DNA of 64,000 nucleotides from Candidatus Gastranaerophilales bacterium (GCA_944326915.1 CALVFT010000005.1:58250-122249), one strand, 5' to 3'. Counted from the first letter of the stretch, positions 36,492-47,135 are shown. The notes: generated from the letters alone by a model not told the origin. A program made the numbers and translations.

Positions 36492-39400
36492 ATTAACAAC
36501 ACTGATAAAAAAGATAAAAATATAAAAGAGACATCAGAACTAAAAAAAACAAGAAAAAGTTTTTTTGCAGCTGCAGCTTTAGTATGCCTATATGGTCTAT
36601 ATTACTGGGGTATCCCTGCTGCAATAAACCTGCCTGCTCATAAAACCTTCATAGAAAATACTATTTTTAAAGAAAGCGGATACAAAGTATCGATTGAAAA
36701 CCCATCTTTAAAAATGGGATTAACTCCTTCAATATGGTTGAGTGCAAACAATTTTAGTATTCTAAATAATGATAACTCTAAAGCTTTAGATGTAGAAGAA
36801 CCAACTCTTGAAATTAATCTTTTACCATTAATTTTAAAACATATCGATATAGGGATTTTTTCTGCAGAGGATATTAACGCAAATTTAGTTTTTGACACAA
36901 ACAAACAACTAAAATTAGGTCAATATCCGATAAAACAAGAAAAAATTAATATCCCACTACAATTAAATAAAGCTAAGGTAAAAGTTGGCAACTACAATAT
37001 ACACCTCAATGATGAAATCCAAAAAAAGTTAATAAATTTAAACGGAGAATATCTATGTATTGATGAGTTCAAAGCAGATAGGCATATCGCTCTTTCAACA
37101 CTTGCAAATCTCTATGTTGGCAAGCAAGCTTCATATATTAAAACTGATATTGATGTAAGCCTCCCAATAAACAAAATACTAGAAAACGATCCTTATATTT
37201 CAGGACATATAATAGACCTTAACCTTGCGGATTTTTCTGTTTACGCAAACTATCTCACAAAAGGTAAAATTACAAAGTTATCCGGTCTAATAAATATGAC
37301 AACCAAAACTGTTGAAGATGAATCTTCTAAACACAAAAATATACAATCTATTCTTACAATAAACAATTTAGGAGTATATCAAAAAGACTCAGCATCTTCT
37401 GTCTTTGCAAAAGATAAATTAACAATTAAATCCAATATTACAAGCAAAAGAAATGAAATTAACATAAACAACTTATCAATAAGCACAAATGGTATTAATA
37501 CTACTGTATTTGGAAAAGTTTCAAAACTTAATGCAAAAATACCAAACTTAGCCCTTAAAGTATCAATTCACCCTAGTAAAATCGAAAATATACTACCATT
37601 ACTACCTGGAGAAAAGGATTTATCTCCTGATATCAACCTGCAACTTCTAAAAGAAACAGGATTTTGGGGCGATTTGATGGGGAATCTTGAAATAAAAGGA
37701 AAAGCTGACAAACCAGACATTTTAGGAGAAGTATTAGTATCTAATGGATACCTACTAAAACCGATACCAAATGCAAAAAAAGCAACAATAAAAATTAAAT
37801 TTATCGGTCAAAGACTCGTACTGGATGTAGATGTTCCTACTGCAAAAGATCAAAATGTATACGTTAAAGGACCAATAAATCTTTATAACGGAAAAGATGC
37901 TGATTTACATATTACTAGTACTGATAACGTAGACCTAAAAACTGCACAAATTGTACTGAATCCATTGCATGATATCTTACATTTTGATATTGGTCCTGTA
38001 TCTGTAATGGATATAAAAGGTAAAGGTGGAATTGATTTACACATAATTGGAAATAGGAAAAACCCACACGGTTGGGGGAAATTCCATTTTTCAGACGCTA
38101 CCGTATCATTCATTGATATCAAAAATATGACAATTACAAACGGTAGCGGATTATTGACATTTGACAATCAAAATACAAAATTTATAACAAAATCAGCCAA
38201 ATTATACGGAAAACCTGTTAACGTAGAAGGTACTTGCTCTTTACAAGGAAAGCTTGATTTTAAAGTAACTGCAAACGGACAAAATTTGTCTAACATGTTA
38301 AAAATAATAAAAACCTCTCCAATGCTAGCAGATATTCAAAATATGATATCTCCAATAAAAAACGGTAGTGGAGCTATGAACTTGTTTATCAACCTTACAG
38401 GGCAAGTAAAAGACGTAAATGATATTAAATTCAACAAAAATATATTTGCGAAAGGCAAAATAAAACTTATCTCCGACACCATTTCTTTAAAAGATTTACC
38501 TATACCAATATCAAAAGTAAACGGAGATTTAACTTTTGAGAACTTGGATACCAAATTTAATATATCTTCAACGCTAAATCAATCATTAATAGCAGTAAAC
38601 GGAGGTATTAATAACAACAAAGCTGACATAAAAATTTCATCAAATAAATTTGTCACAAAAGATGCTCTACAACTTCTTCCAAATAAAATAAAAATACCTT
38701 ATATAGAAGATATCGCAAGTATTCACTCAAGTTTTGCTGCAAAATATAATGGTGCAATTGATAATATTGATTTGAATAAAGTTAGCGTAAAAGGAAAAAT
38801 ATACTCAAATAAAGGTAAAGGAAAACACATTGTAGTTAATAATACCTCTTATGAGTTGGACAATTCTAACTTCAAATTAATGCCACTTAGAGGTTCAGTA
38901 AATAATAGTCCTTTTTATATCAATATAAATATATCAAACCTGTTTAATCAATCAAATAGAGTTGTTAATGGAACATTCAACGCTCAACAAATAGCTCTAA
39001 ACTTAATTAATGACAAACATATACAAGAAATACTTCCACCAGAACAAGCGAAAGTTTTATCGGATTGCAAAAATCTTCAAGGTAAAATAAATATTGCAGC
39101 AAAAGTCAAAAACAACAATATAAAAGCATTTACTGCGCTCAACAATATTAGTTTTGTATATCAACCAAAACGAATGTTAATCGGGGTAAAAAGTGGTAAT
39201 ATTTTACTTAATAATGATACGCTTAATTTAAATAAACTTAATGCAAAACTAGGTGTTATGCCTATATTTGTTAATGGCCAAGTAGGAAACATATACACAA
39301 CCCCGCATCTTAATTTATACGTAAATGCAAAACCAACACAAGAATTTTTCGATCAATTCTTTAACTACAGATCTGTCTATCCAATAAAAGTCAAAGGTGA

Positions 39401-41003
39401 TATAAATTGGGCTTCGAATATATCAGGGCCAATCGACAATTTCACAACTCATTCAGAACTTAAAGTTAGTGAAGACTCTAGAATTTATTACATGGGGGCA
39501 TCTATAGGAGATGTTGAAAATCCTGTAAAAATAACTATAAACAACACATATTCTCCTGATAGAATAAAAATTAACCACTTACAATACGACAAAATTATAT
39601 CATCACAAAATAACAAACCATTTGTAAACACTCAACTAAACGCTTCTGGAATAATAAAATTGTTACCAAATAACAACATTGGATTTAACAATTTTAAAGT
39701 AAAAACAGAAACCCCTACAGATGCCAAAATATTTAACATCATATTCAGAAAACCAATAATGAAACAAGGGGTATTCACTTCAGATATAACTATTAACGGA
39801 ACAGCTCTTGACCCTAAAATACAGGGAAATCTTGATGTAACAAGTATTGATATGCCATTTTTTGATTCCACAATCAAAGATGTTAACCTAGACTTCAAAA
39901 AAGATAAAATATTTGTAACTTCTCGCGGTACAGTACTAACCAATGATATTAACCTAAAAGCTGTCGCAAAAAACAAGCTAACTCCTCCATACGTTGTGGA
40001 AGATATAAAACTAAAACTACCTGACTTGAACATTAATACAATAACTGACATGATGCAAGAAATGGAAGTAAATTCATCAAGAAATCCATCTGGAGGAAAC
40101 ATTGGTACGGTACAATATATTGATCCTACACAAATTATTATAAAAAAAGCTGAAATTATTGCAGATAAAATTCATGTAAGAAATATCGTTGCAGATAATT
40201 TCTATGCAAATTTAAGCATTTCTGACAAAAATATATTAAACATAAACAACTTTAAATTTAATATCGCACAAGGTACCGTCCTAGGGAACTTAAAATACAA
40301 TCTTATAAATGATCAAACTAACCTAGCAGTACATCTTGATAACGCAAATTCCGCAATGATGGCAGAAGCACTATTTGATTTGAAAGGACAAATCTATGGT
40401 CTTGCAAGTGGAGATATTAACCTAGCCTGCAATGGAAAAACACATGAATCTTGTTTTAAAACACTTTCAGGCGAAGGCTACTTTAGCGTAGATGATGGAC
40501 GTATGCCAAAACTCGGGTCTTTAGAATATCTTTTAAAAGCAGGAAACCTTCTAAAAGGAGGTATTACAGGACTATCAATCAACAGTCTTATCGATTTGAT
40601 TACTCCGCTAAAAACCGGAGATTTTGACAGTATATCAGGAGATTTCCATATTAAAGACGGTATTGCTCAAAAAATTAACATATATTCAGACGGAAAAGAT
40701 TTGAATATGTACATGACAGGCTCATACAACTTTGTAAACTCCATTGCTGATCTTACCGTATATGGAAGCTTAACCAAAAATATAACAACTGTATTCGGGA
40801 AAGTAAAAAATGCGTCATTAAATACGCTATTTAATCTTATCCCAGGCATAAATAATTCTGACGAAACACTTCTTTTACAAGAAGGAGTGAGCAAAATTCC
40901 TAATATCACAAATGCTTCTAAAATATATCGTATATTCAGGGCTGATATCTATGGTGATATTAATGGTGAAGGCTATGTAAGAAGTTTCAAATGGGTTAAA
41001 TAG
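36492..41003 (+). CDS. AsmA/TamB-like envelope protein, apparent ATT start
   Basis: 1503 residues if read from ATT 36492. No ATG, GTG or TTG lies in frame between the upstream stop and ATG 36714, yet the frame before 36714 encodes a lysine-rich tail and a transmembrane helix (SFFAAAALVCLYGLYYWGI, about 23-41), as in AsmA-like proteins. GAGGGG sits 6 nt before the ATT. The rest is beta-rich repeats of the type IKGKADKPDILGEVLVSNG and GSGLLTFDNQNTKFITKSAKLYGKPVNVEG, with an AsmA-like C-terminal region (SGEGYFSVDDGRMPKLGSLEYLLK). Family members form hydrophobic-groove bridges that move phospholipids to the outer membrane. A diderm envelope is implied. Confidence 0.85.
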   Translation: MNNTDKKDKNIKETSELKKTRKSFFAAAALVCLYGLYYWGIPAAINLPAHKTFIENTIFKESGYKVSIENPSLKMGLTPSIWLSANNFSILNNDNSKALDVEEPTLEINLLPLILKHIDIGIFSAEDINANLVFDTNKQLKLGQYPIKQEKINIPLQLNKAKVKVGNYNIHLNDEIQKKLINLNGEYLCIDEFKADRHIALSTLANLYVGKQASYIKTDIDVSLPINKILENDPYISGHIIDLNLADFSVYANYLTKGKITKLSGLINMTTKTVEDESSKHKNIQSILTINNLGVYQKDSASSVFAKDKLTIKSNITSKRNEININNLSISTNGINTTVFGKVSKLNAKIPNLALKVSIHPSKIENILPLLPGEKDLSPDINLQLLKETGFWGDLMGNLEIKGKADKPDILGEVLVSNGYLLKPIPNAKKATIKIKFIGQRLVLDVDVPTAKDQNVYVKGPINLYNGKDADLHITSTDNVDLKTAQIVLNPLHDILHFDIGPVSVMDIKGKGGIDLHIIGNRKNPHGWGKFHFSDATVSFIDIKNMTITNGSGLLTFDNQNTKFITKSAKLYGKPVNVEGTCSLQGKLDFKVTANGQNLSNMLKIIKTSPMLADIQNMISPIKNGSGAMNLFINLTGQVKDVNDIKFNKNIFAKGKIKLISDTISLKDLPIPISKVNGDLTFENLDTKFNISSTLNQSLIAVNGGINNNKADIKISSNKFVTKDALQLLPNKIKIPYIEDIASIHSSFAAKYNGAIDNIDLNKVSVKGKIYSNKGKGKHIVVNNTSYELDNSNFKLMPLRGSVNNSPFYININISNLFNQSNRVVNGTFNAQQIALNLINDKHIQEILPPEQAKVLSDCKNLQGKINIAAKVKNNNIKAFTALNNISFVYQPKRMLIGVKSGNILLNNDTLNLNKLNAKLGVMPIFVNGQVGNIYTTPHLNLYVNAKPTQEFFDQFFNYRSVYPIKVKGDINWASNISGPIDNFTTHSELKVSEDSRIYYMGASIGDVENPVKITINNTYSPDRIKINHLQYDKIISSQNNKPFVNTQLNASGIIKLLPNNNIGFNNFKVKTETPTDAKIFNIIFRKPIMKQGVFTSDITINGTALDPKIQGNLDVTSIDMPFFDSTIKDVNLDFKKDKIFVTSRGTVLTNDINLKAVAKNKLTPPYVVEDIKLKLPDLNINTITDMMQEMEVNSSRNPSGGNIGTVQYIDPTQIIIKKAEIIADKIHVRNIVADNFYANLSISDKNILNINNFKFNIAQGTVLGNLKYNLINDQTNLAVHLDNANSAMMAEALFDLKGQIYGLASGDINLACNGKTHESCFKTLSGEGYFSVDDGRMPKLGSLEYLLKAGNLLKGGITGLSINSLIDLITPLKTGDFDSISGDFHIKDGIAQKINIYSDGKDLNMYMTGSYNFVNSIADLTVYGSLTKNITTVFGKVKNASLNTLFNLIPGINNSDETLLLQEGVSKIPNITNASKIYRIFRADIYGDINGEGYVRSFKWVK

Positions 41004-41009
41004 CTCTAC

Positions 41010-41216
41010 TTAAGGAACAGGGTCATAACCACCTTTATTCCAAGGATGGCACCTGCAAATCCTTTTTATCCCTAACCAACCACCTTTTAAAACTCCATAT
41101 TTTAAAATTGCCTGACGTGTATATTCAGAACAAGTCGGATAAAATCGGCAAACAGCTGGCGTATGTTTAGAAATTCTTTGATAAATTGATATTAAAAATA
41201 ATACTATTTTTTTCAT
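41010..41216 (-). CDS. yidD: Membrane protein insertion efficiency factor YidD
   Basis: 68 residues from ATG 41216, which follows the flhA stop with one base between (TAAGATG). Signature [11 protein letters not shown], then [23 protein letters not shown]. Small amphipathic membrane-associated protein that helps YidC. It is normally in the rpmH-rnpA-yidD-yidC cluster; here it is the last gene of a flagellar-type operon. Ends 6 bp from the convergent AsmA-like gene. Confidence 0.93.
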   Translation of the reverse strand: MKKIVLFLISIYQRISKHTPAVCRFYPTCSEYTRQAILKYGVLKGGWLGIKRICRCHPWNKGGYDPVP

Positions 41217-41217
41217 C

Positions 41218-43329
41218 TTACTGATCCATTGAATAAGATTCACCAATTGTATCAACAGCTTCAACCTTAATATCAGTAATCAATTCAGAATATGAAATAA
41301 CTACAATAGTAGGAATATGGCGTTCAAGAAGTTGATACAAAGGTAATCGAATACGTGGAGAACACAAGATTACAGGTTGTTGACCACATGCCTGATGAGC
41401 CCTCATTAAAGTCGTTGCAGTAGTTTCAATAAGTTCTTGCACCTGCATAGGATTTAATAAGAACATAGTACCAAGCTCTGTTCTTTGACAGCTGTCATCA
41501 AGTATTTTTTCCCACTCAGGAGATAGAGTAAGAGCATATAATACTCTATCATCTCCAACATTTGACAAGCAAATTTGACGACCCAACGCAGCTCTCAACC
41601 TTTCTGATAAAATATCAGGTTCTTTTGAAAATCTTGCATAATCACATAATCTTTCAAATACAAAAATAATATCTTTTATAGAAACCTTTTCTCTAATAAG
41701 GTTTACAAAAATCTTTCTCAAATCACTCGTAGAAATAATTGTAGGAACAAGGTCATTTACCAAAGTAGGGTCTTGAGACCTTACTAATTCCATCAATTTC
41801 AACACGTCAGTCTTTGTCATAACTTCATCAACATGTTTTCTTACACACTCTTGTAAGTGAGTAACGATAACATCTGTAGCGTCAACAGCAGTAACTGATC
41901 TTGCAGCTTTAGCATCCTCTGGAGAAATCCAATAAGCTTGTGTTTGATATGTAGGGTCAATACCGATTATGGCATCTTGAGGAACTTCTTTTTTCATAGA
42001 ATCCCACTGGTCAGCAATAACCATTAACTTACCCGGATATACATATCCTGTTGCAACCGTATTACCACGAATAGAAATCATATATTCATTTGCATCCAGA
42101 GCAGACGAATCCATAATTCTTATGTTAGGCAAAATATATCCTAATTCATCAGTAACTCTTTGACGCAAAGCAGCAATCTTCGCTAGCAATTGTCCTTCCT
42201 GATCAGGGTCAGCAATTACAAGCAAATTAGATCCCACTTGCAAACTCAAAACATCAACCCCCAAACGTTCATACATACGATTAGGGTTAACTAAATCTTG
42301 CATATTCTGACGAACATTTTCCAACTGTCCTAATTGAGATTGAACATCAGCATTAATAAGAGTAGAAAATCCTGCGATTCCTAACCCAATTGAAAAGAAG
42401 AAAAATGGCCAGAAAGGTAATCCTGTAAAAGTAGGGCCCGTAATTGCCAATAACATCAAAAAGGCAGCAGCTAAAAATAGAGCATAAGGCTTACTTATGA
42501 TTTGTCCCGTAACATCTGTACCTAAAGAATTAGCTGCAGAAGAACGAGTCATAAAAATACCTGCTGCAATTGACATCAATAATGACGGAACCTGAGATGC
42601 AAGACCATCACCGATAGTTAAGATAGTATATTTTGAAATTGCATCAGCTATAGGCATCTGATTCATAATACAACCGATACACAATCCGCCGATAATATTG
42701 ATAAGCACAATGATAATCCCTGCAATGGTATCCCCTTTTACGAACTTCATCGCACCATCCATACTACCAAAAAGATTTGATTCTCTTTGTAAGTCTTCAC
42801 GCTTTTTAGTAGCTTCTTCCGGAGAAATTAATCCTGCGTTAAAATCAGCGTCAATTGTCATCTGTTTACCAGGCATCGCATCAAGAGCGAACCTTGCAGC
42901 AACTTCAGCGATACGTTCAGCACCTTTGGTAATTACCATGAACTGAACAACAGTGATAATAAGGAAGATTACACCTCCAACAATCATGTTACCACCGGTA
43001 ACGAATGTTCCAAACGCGTGAATTACTTCTCCTGCTTCACCTTTCGAAAGAATCAACCTAGTAGAAGCAATTGAAAGCACAAGCCTAAACATCGTACCAA
43101 TAAGAATTATTGAAGGGAATGAGGCTAATTCAAGAGTTTTTCTTACATATAAAGAAATCATCAAAAGAACAACACCTAAAGTGATATTCAAGCAAATAGA
43201 GACGTTAATAATCCAATTCGGCAATTCACACAACAGCAAAACAATTAGTAGCAATACGAATATTGCCATAAATACTTCACTTAAATTGTTTCCTCCGCCC
43301 CCTTGAGCTGCTGCTTGTTCTTGTGCCAT
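41218..43329 (-). CDS. flhA: Flagellar/type III export gate protein FlhA
   Basis: 703 residues. Large inner-membrane component of the flagellar-type export gate. About eight N-terminal transmembrane helices (20-320) with the FHIPEP loop [19 protein letters not shown]. The C-terminal cytosolic domain (350-700) has [39 protein letters not shown] and [17 protein letters not shown]. It overlaps fliH by 1 nt (TAATG). FliE and FliF in the same operon support flagellar rather than injectisome ancestry. Confidence 0.95.
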   Translation of the reverse strand: MAQEQAAAQGGGGNNLSEVFMAIFVLLLIVLLLCELPNWIINVSICLNITLGVVLLMISLYVRKTLELASFPSIILIGTMFRLVLSIASTRLILSKGEAGEVIHAFGTFVTGGNMIVGGVIFLIITVVQFMVITKGAERIAEVAARFALDAMPGKQMTIDADFNAGLISPEEATKKREDLQRESNLFGSMDGAMKFVKGDTIAGIIIVLINIIGGLCIGCIMNQMPIADAISKYTILTIGDGLASQVPSLLMSIAAGIFMTRSSAANSLGTDVTGQIISKPYALFLAAAFLMLLAITGPTFTGLPFWPFFFFSIGLGIAGFSTLINADVQSQLGQLENVRQNMQDLVNPNRMYERLGVDVLSLQVGSNLLVIADPDQEGQLLAKIAALRQRVTDELGYILPNIRIMDSSALDANEYMISIRGNTVATGYVYPGKLMVIADQWDSMKKEVPQDAIIGIDPTYQTQAYWISPEDAKAARSVTAVDATDVIVTHLQECVRKHVDEVMTKTDVLKLMELVRSQDPTLVNDLVPTIISTSDLRKIFVNLIREKVSIKDIIFVFERLCDYARFSKEPDILSERLRAALGRQICLSNVGDDRVLYALTLSPEWEKILDDSCQRTELGTMFLLNPMQVQELIETTATTLMRAHQACGQQPVILCSPRIRLPLYQLLERHIPTIVVISYSELITDIKVEAVDTIGESYSMDQ

Positions 43330-44042
43330 TACACTTCTTTTAAAGCCTCACTTATCACTGCCAGTTGAGCTTCAATGGTTGCATCTATAACACCGTTTGT
43401 TGTTGTCACCATACAACCACCTTCTATTACTGTTTCATCCGGTACTATTAATATTTTAGCATCTAAACCTACATTGTTAAGTACTGTAGGCATTTCTTGT
43501 TTCAAAAAAGAAACCTGTGAAGGATTTACCCTCAATGTTACTTTTGTTTCTTCTTTTGATAAACTTTTCAAGATATCAGTTATATTATCCAAAATAATAT
43601 TTGGATCTTGCTGTAATTCTCTTTTAATTATTTTTTGAGCAATATCAACACTAATCTCTAAAATATCTGGAGCAATATAATCAAATACTTCCTGCTTTGC
43701 AGACAAAAATGCAGTTATTGCATTTTTTACCTCCGCAATATCTTCTTTTGCTTGAGCTAGTCCGTCTTGATAACCTTCTTTAGCTGCAGCTTCTTTTATA
43801 GAAACAGCTTCCTCTCTCGCTCGTGATATTAAATTTCTATCATCAATACGTCTAAAGCCTCTACGACGATCTCCACGACGTCTTTCTTGACGTTGTTTGA
43901 AATCAATATTGTCTAAATCAAACAAATCAATTTTTTCTTCTTCTATTTGTTTTTCTTCAACAATACTCTCTTCAGCTTTTACTTCCTCAACTGAAGAAAA
44001 ATCTACCGGCTGATTTTTTTGTATTTTTTTCTTTATAATCAT
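43329..44042 (-). CDS. fliH: FliH/SctL-like export stator protein
   Basis: 237 residues. C-terminal half has the FliH/V-ATPase E pattern: DILEISVDIAQKIIKRELQQDP, VTLRVNPSQVSFLKQEMP, VIEGGCMVTTTNGVIDATIEAQL. The middle is a coiled coil (SRAREEAVSIKEAAAKEGYQDG). Residues 52-70 are a strikingly basic segment, QERRRGDRRRGFRR, not usual in FliH. It should regulate a FliI-type ATPase, but none is in the window. Position between the fliG-slot gene and flhA fits. Confidence 0.9.
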   Translation of the reverse strand: MIIKKKIQKNQPVDFSSVEEVKAEESIVEEKQIEEEKIDLFDLDNIDFKQRQERRRGDRRRGFRRIDDRNLISRAREEAVSIKEAAAKEGYQDGLAQAKEDIAEVKNAITAFLSAKQEVFDYIAPDILEISVDIAQKIIKRELQQDPNIILDNITDILKSLSKEETKVTLRVNPSQVSFLKQEMPTVLNNVGLDAKILIVPDETVIEGGCMVTTTNGVIDATIEAQLAVISEALKEV

Positions 44043-44053
44043 GATTACTTGTA

Positions 44054-45064
44054 TTATACACTATCTTCTATGTGAGTGGCAATAATGTTAGCAACTTTTG
44101 GAGCTACTTCATAATACTCACCTTCCAAAGCACTAAATACAAAGCGTTTTACCTTAGGACGTTCGGATCTTAATATTTGTTCTAACTGTGGACGTTGTAC
44201 ATATTGTGAAACATTTTGAATTTTATTAACAAGTTTTGATGGGCTAAGCGGTTTTGAAGTTGATGGCAAATTAGTCTTAATCTCTTGCAGGCATTGCATT
44301 GCGATATATGGATCAACCTTTGAAGGTAAATCTGGCATTCCCATAAACTTAATAACTGATTGTGCATCATCAGGATTAAATTTATTTAAAATTGACTGTA
44401 CTTTTTCCTGCTTCATTTTTTGGAATAATAAAGCCAAAGTTGCCAATTTTAAAACTTTCGCATTCTCTCCAACGGGCATTTGAGCAACAGGAGCTCCTGA
44501 TGGTGTTTGAGCAGGCATTGATTGAGCATTATTATATTCTGCTTGTTGCTGCGCTTGCTCAGCTTCTGCCTGTTGTTGCATCATTGCATCAATATTTGAC
44601 TGACTTGCAGCTTTCTCCATAAGTTGTTCATCAATCAAATTATTTTGTTTAAGCTCTCCTATGCAATCCAAATAAGTTTTCTTTACATGGTGTTCAATAA
44701 GCTGTAAAATTTGGTCCTGTGGAAGAGATTGTTTAAACGCATTTTTTGCGATTTCAAAAATAGTAAATGCAATCTTCTGCATAATAGGATCCCAATACTG
44801 TTGTGGAATCCCTGAACGTATTAAATCAACAGACTTGTGAAAAGACCATTCTGCAATGATTTGAGTAATCATCATTGCTTGATCTAAATTAAAATTCAAC
44901 TCAGGATCGTCATTTAAGGCCTGTCCTGCAATCATTGAAAAATTTCCAAGAGTATTTGCAACATAACTTCTTTGCACATCATTAAAATCTGCTGGAATAA
45001 GTTCCTGAGCCTGTTGTGCTAAATTTTCTGCAAAGCCTTTATAATCAAATCCCGGAATTGCCAT
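44054..45064 (-). CDS. Unrecognised protein in the fliG position
   Basis: 336 residues, the length of FliG, and located exactly between fliF and fliH where fliG belongs, but I cannot see the FliG EHPQ or motor-domain motifs. Residues 1-155 are helical (NFNLDQAMMITQIIAEWSF). Residues 160-200 form a Gln/Ala/Pro-rich linker. Residues 200-336 are helical again, with LATLALLFQKMKQEKVQSILNKFNPDD faintly like a FliG N/M armadillo unit, then LEQILRSERPKVKRFVFSAL. It is either a very diverged FliG or a replacement C-ring protein. Confidence 0.7.
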   Translation of the reverse strand: MAIPGFDYKGFAENLAQQAQELIPADFNDVQRSYVANTLGNFSMIAGQALNDDPELNFNLDQAMMITQIIAEWSFHKSVDLIRSGIPQQYWDPIMQKIAFTIFEIAKNAFKQSLPQDQILQLIEHHVKKTYLDCIGELKQNNLIDEQLMEKAASQSNIDAMMQQQAEAEQAQQQAEYNNAQSMPAQTPSGAPVAQMPVGENAKVLKLATLALLFQKMKQEKVQSILNKFNPDDAQSVIKFMGMPDLPSKVDPYIAMQCLQEIKTNLPSTSKPLSPSKLVNKIQNVSQYVQRPQLEQILRSERPKVKRFVFSALEGEYYEVAPKVANIIATHIEDSV

Positions 45065-45074
45065 AAATCAAATT

Positions 45075-46745
45075 CTACCCTTGTTCTATCCAACTCTTTA
45101 TTTTTTCTGCAGCATCCTCATCATCAGCATTTGAAATTTGTGATGACAAATTAGATAATGTATCTATCAATTGGTCAGGACTTTGCTGTGGAATAAATTC
45201 TCTTTGTTGTTGCTCAAGAAGTCCCTGAGCCAACTCAGATTGTCTTTCTGTCAACTGAGCTGCTCTGTTATTTATCTCAGCAAGTTGTTGTTCTTGTTGA
45301 GAAGTTTTTTGTCTTAGCATTTCAACTTCTCTTAAGCTTTCTTCTTTTGCCTGACGAACTTTATCAGAAACTGCTTTAAACACAATCAACAGGCCTATAC
45401 CACTTACTGCAATTGCTAACCACCATGGATTTCCTGTAGCATCAGGTTCTGGCTTATTTGATGGTTTATCAGACATCAAATAAGGATCATTCGGTTCAGA
45501 AAATGCTATTGTAACATTATCTGCACTAACTTTTGGACTCGCAGCGTGAGCAACAAGATCCTTTAATTCCTCCAAAGTTGTATTTGCCGGCAAAGCATTT
45601 CTATCAAGTGTTACTGCGATTGAAATTTCTTCTATTACACCCGGTTTTATATATTCATTAGTTTGAGTCTTAGTTACACCATATTGTGTTTCTTTAGCTG
45701 AACGAGAATAGTTTCTATTTTGAGAAGAATCGGAACCGTTAGCAGGCAAGCCGTTAGGCAAGTATACGCTTACTGCATTTACACCTTTATTAGAATCTGT
45801 AGTTCTATCACCTAAACCTTCTGAAAATGACTGTTCATTGACAGCTGTTTTTCTATTAGGATCATAATCAATTGTGTATTTTTCAACAGGTGCTTGACGA
45901 AGAAAAGTACTAACTGTTGCAACATAATTACCTTTACCGATAAGCCTATCTAACTGTTGTTGAACTTTCGATGTCATATACTTATCATTTTCTTCAATTT
46001 TTTGAAGCATTTCATCTTCAGCATCCATAATACTATGGTATGTATTACCATTAGTATCAGTAATTGCAATATTTTCAGCAGTCAATCCTGTTACACTGCC
46101 AAGCAAAAGGTTTGTAATCGCTTTTACTTTTGTCTGATCAAGTTTTGCATCAGATGGGATTGTCACCTGAACTGTTGCTGTTACAGGTTTTTGCATAGAT
46201 GAAAACATTGACTGTTCTGGTATTGAAATAAATACAGAAGCATTTTCTATAGGTTTAATCCTTCTAATAAGTCTAGAAAGCTCTCCATTTATAGCTCTTG
46301 CAAGACGAATTTTCTTATCTTCTTTTGTTGATGTAAAATCCCCCTTATCAAAAATTTCTAAACCAACATTTTGATCCATTAGACCGCTTTGAACAATCTG
46401 AATAAGAGCTTCATCTCTTTGAGCTGTAGTACATTTTTTACGTCCTGTAGTACAGTCTCCTTTTTTTAGATACAAAGTAGACTTAGTACCATCTACACGT
46501 CTACTTACCGCAATATCATACTTAGCAAGGAGCGCTTGAATCTCAATGGCTTTTCCAAAGTTATCAGTTGTAATCAAATCAACATCTTCTTTGATTGGCT
46601 CTTCTGTAACGGTTTGACCATTTTTAGAAGCATTATTAGAATTTACAACAATACCCAAAGTTATAAACAGGCCTATTAATATAAAAAGTCCGCCTGCCAC
46701 ACCAAAAACTAATGCTTTGTTTTCTAATAATTTTTGAAAATCCAT
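45075..46745 (-). CDS. fliF: Flagellar MS-ring protein FliF
   Basis: 556 residues. Inner-membrane ring on which the export gate assembles. TM1 at about 15-33, YscJ/FliF ring-building motifs (AIEIQALLAKYDIAVSRR, LARAINGELSRLIRRIKPIENASVFISIP), FliF C region (250-430), TM2 at 445-465 (WWLAIAVSGIGLLIVFKAV), Gln-rich coiled coil, and a terminal AEKIKSWIEQG resembling the FliG-binding tail of FliF. Insertions include a Lys/Cys-rich segment (GDCTTGRKKCTTAQ). Intact tail implies a FliG-like partner. Confidence 0.95.
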   Translation of the reverse strand: MDFQKLLENKALVFGVAGGLFILIGLFITLGIVVNSNNASKNGQTVTEEPIKEDVDLITTDNFGKAIEIQALLAKYDIAVSRRVDGTKSTLYLKKGDCTTGRKKCTTAQRDEALIQIVQSGLMDQNVGLEIFDKGDFTSTKEDKKIRLARAINGELSRLIRRIKPIENASVFISIPEQSMFSSMQKPVTATVQVTIPSDAKLDQTKVKAITNLLLGSVTGLTAENIAITDTNGNTYHSIMDAEDEMLQKIEENDKYMTSKVQQQLDRLIGKGNYVATVSTFLRQAPVEKYTIDYDPNRKTAVNEQSFSEGLGDRTTDSNKGVNAVSVYLPNGLPANGSDSSQNRNYSRSAKETQYGVTKTQTNEYIKPGVIEEISIAVTLDRNALPANTTLEELKDLVAHAASPKVSADNVTIAFSEPNDPYLMSDKPSNKPEPDATGNPWWLAIAVSGIGLLIVFKAVSDKVRQAKEESLREVEMLRQKTSQQEQQLAEINNRAAQLTERQSELAQGLLEQQQREFIPQQSPDQLIDTLSNLSSQISNADDEDAAEKIKSWIEQG

Positions 46746-46793
46746 TTTTTTCCCAGTCTGTATTTATTCTATTTTTACTATACTACATTATTT

Positions 46794-47135
46794 TTATACT
46801 TGAATTTGCATTACTTTGTCATATGCTTGAATAACTTTACCTGTCAATTGAGTAGCCATATTAATACTAATTTCTGATTTAGCCATAGCCGTCATAACAT
46901 CGTGAATATCAACATTACTACTACCAGACATAACATCTTTCAAAAGATTATCAGGAGCGTTAAGCTCATTATTCATATTCTCAACCAAGCCTGACATTAC
47001 TTGTTTAAAATCAGGAGTATCAGGTGTCTCCACTCTGTCCAATCTTGCAGAAGGCATCATAGGCCCTACCCCTGTATCGAGTTTTGTATGTTGAATCCTT
47101 CCTGCTAAATCATAGTGAGGATAAAAACTATCCAT
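46794..47135 (-). CDS. fliE: Flagellar hook-basal body protein FliE
   Basis: 113 residues from ATG 47135, with AGGTGG 5 nt upstream; ATG 47165 would add ten residues. FliE links MS-ring and rod and is an early export substrate. The C-terminal signature NVDIHDVMTAMAKSEISINMA followed by TGKVIQAYDKVMQIQV is diagnostic. First gene of fliE-fliF-X-fliH-flhA-yidD. flgB and flgC, often next to fliE, are absent here. Confidence 0.93.
   Translation of the reverse strand: MDSFYPHYDLAGRIQHTKLDTGVGPMMPSARLDRVETPDTPDFKQVMSGLVENMNNELNAPDNLLKDVMSGSSNVDIHDVMTAMAKSEISINMATQLTGKVIQAYDKVMQIQV

Noticed and set aside
41218..43329. Injectisome SctV rather than FlhA
   Set aside because: Operon contains FliE and FliF, and the FHIPEP loop is flagellar-like. 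An injectisome function by descent is not excluded, but the gene is named FlhA.
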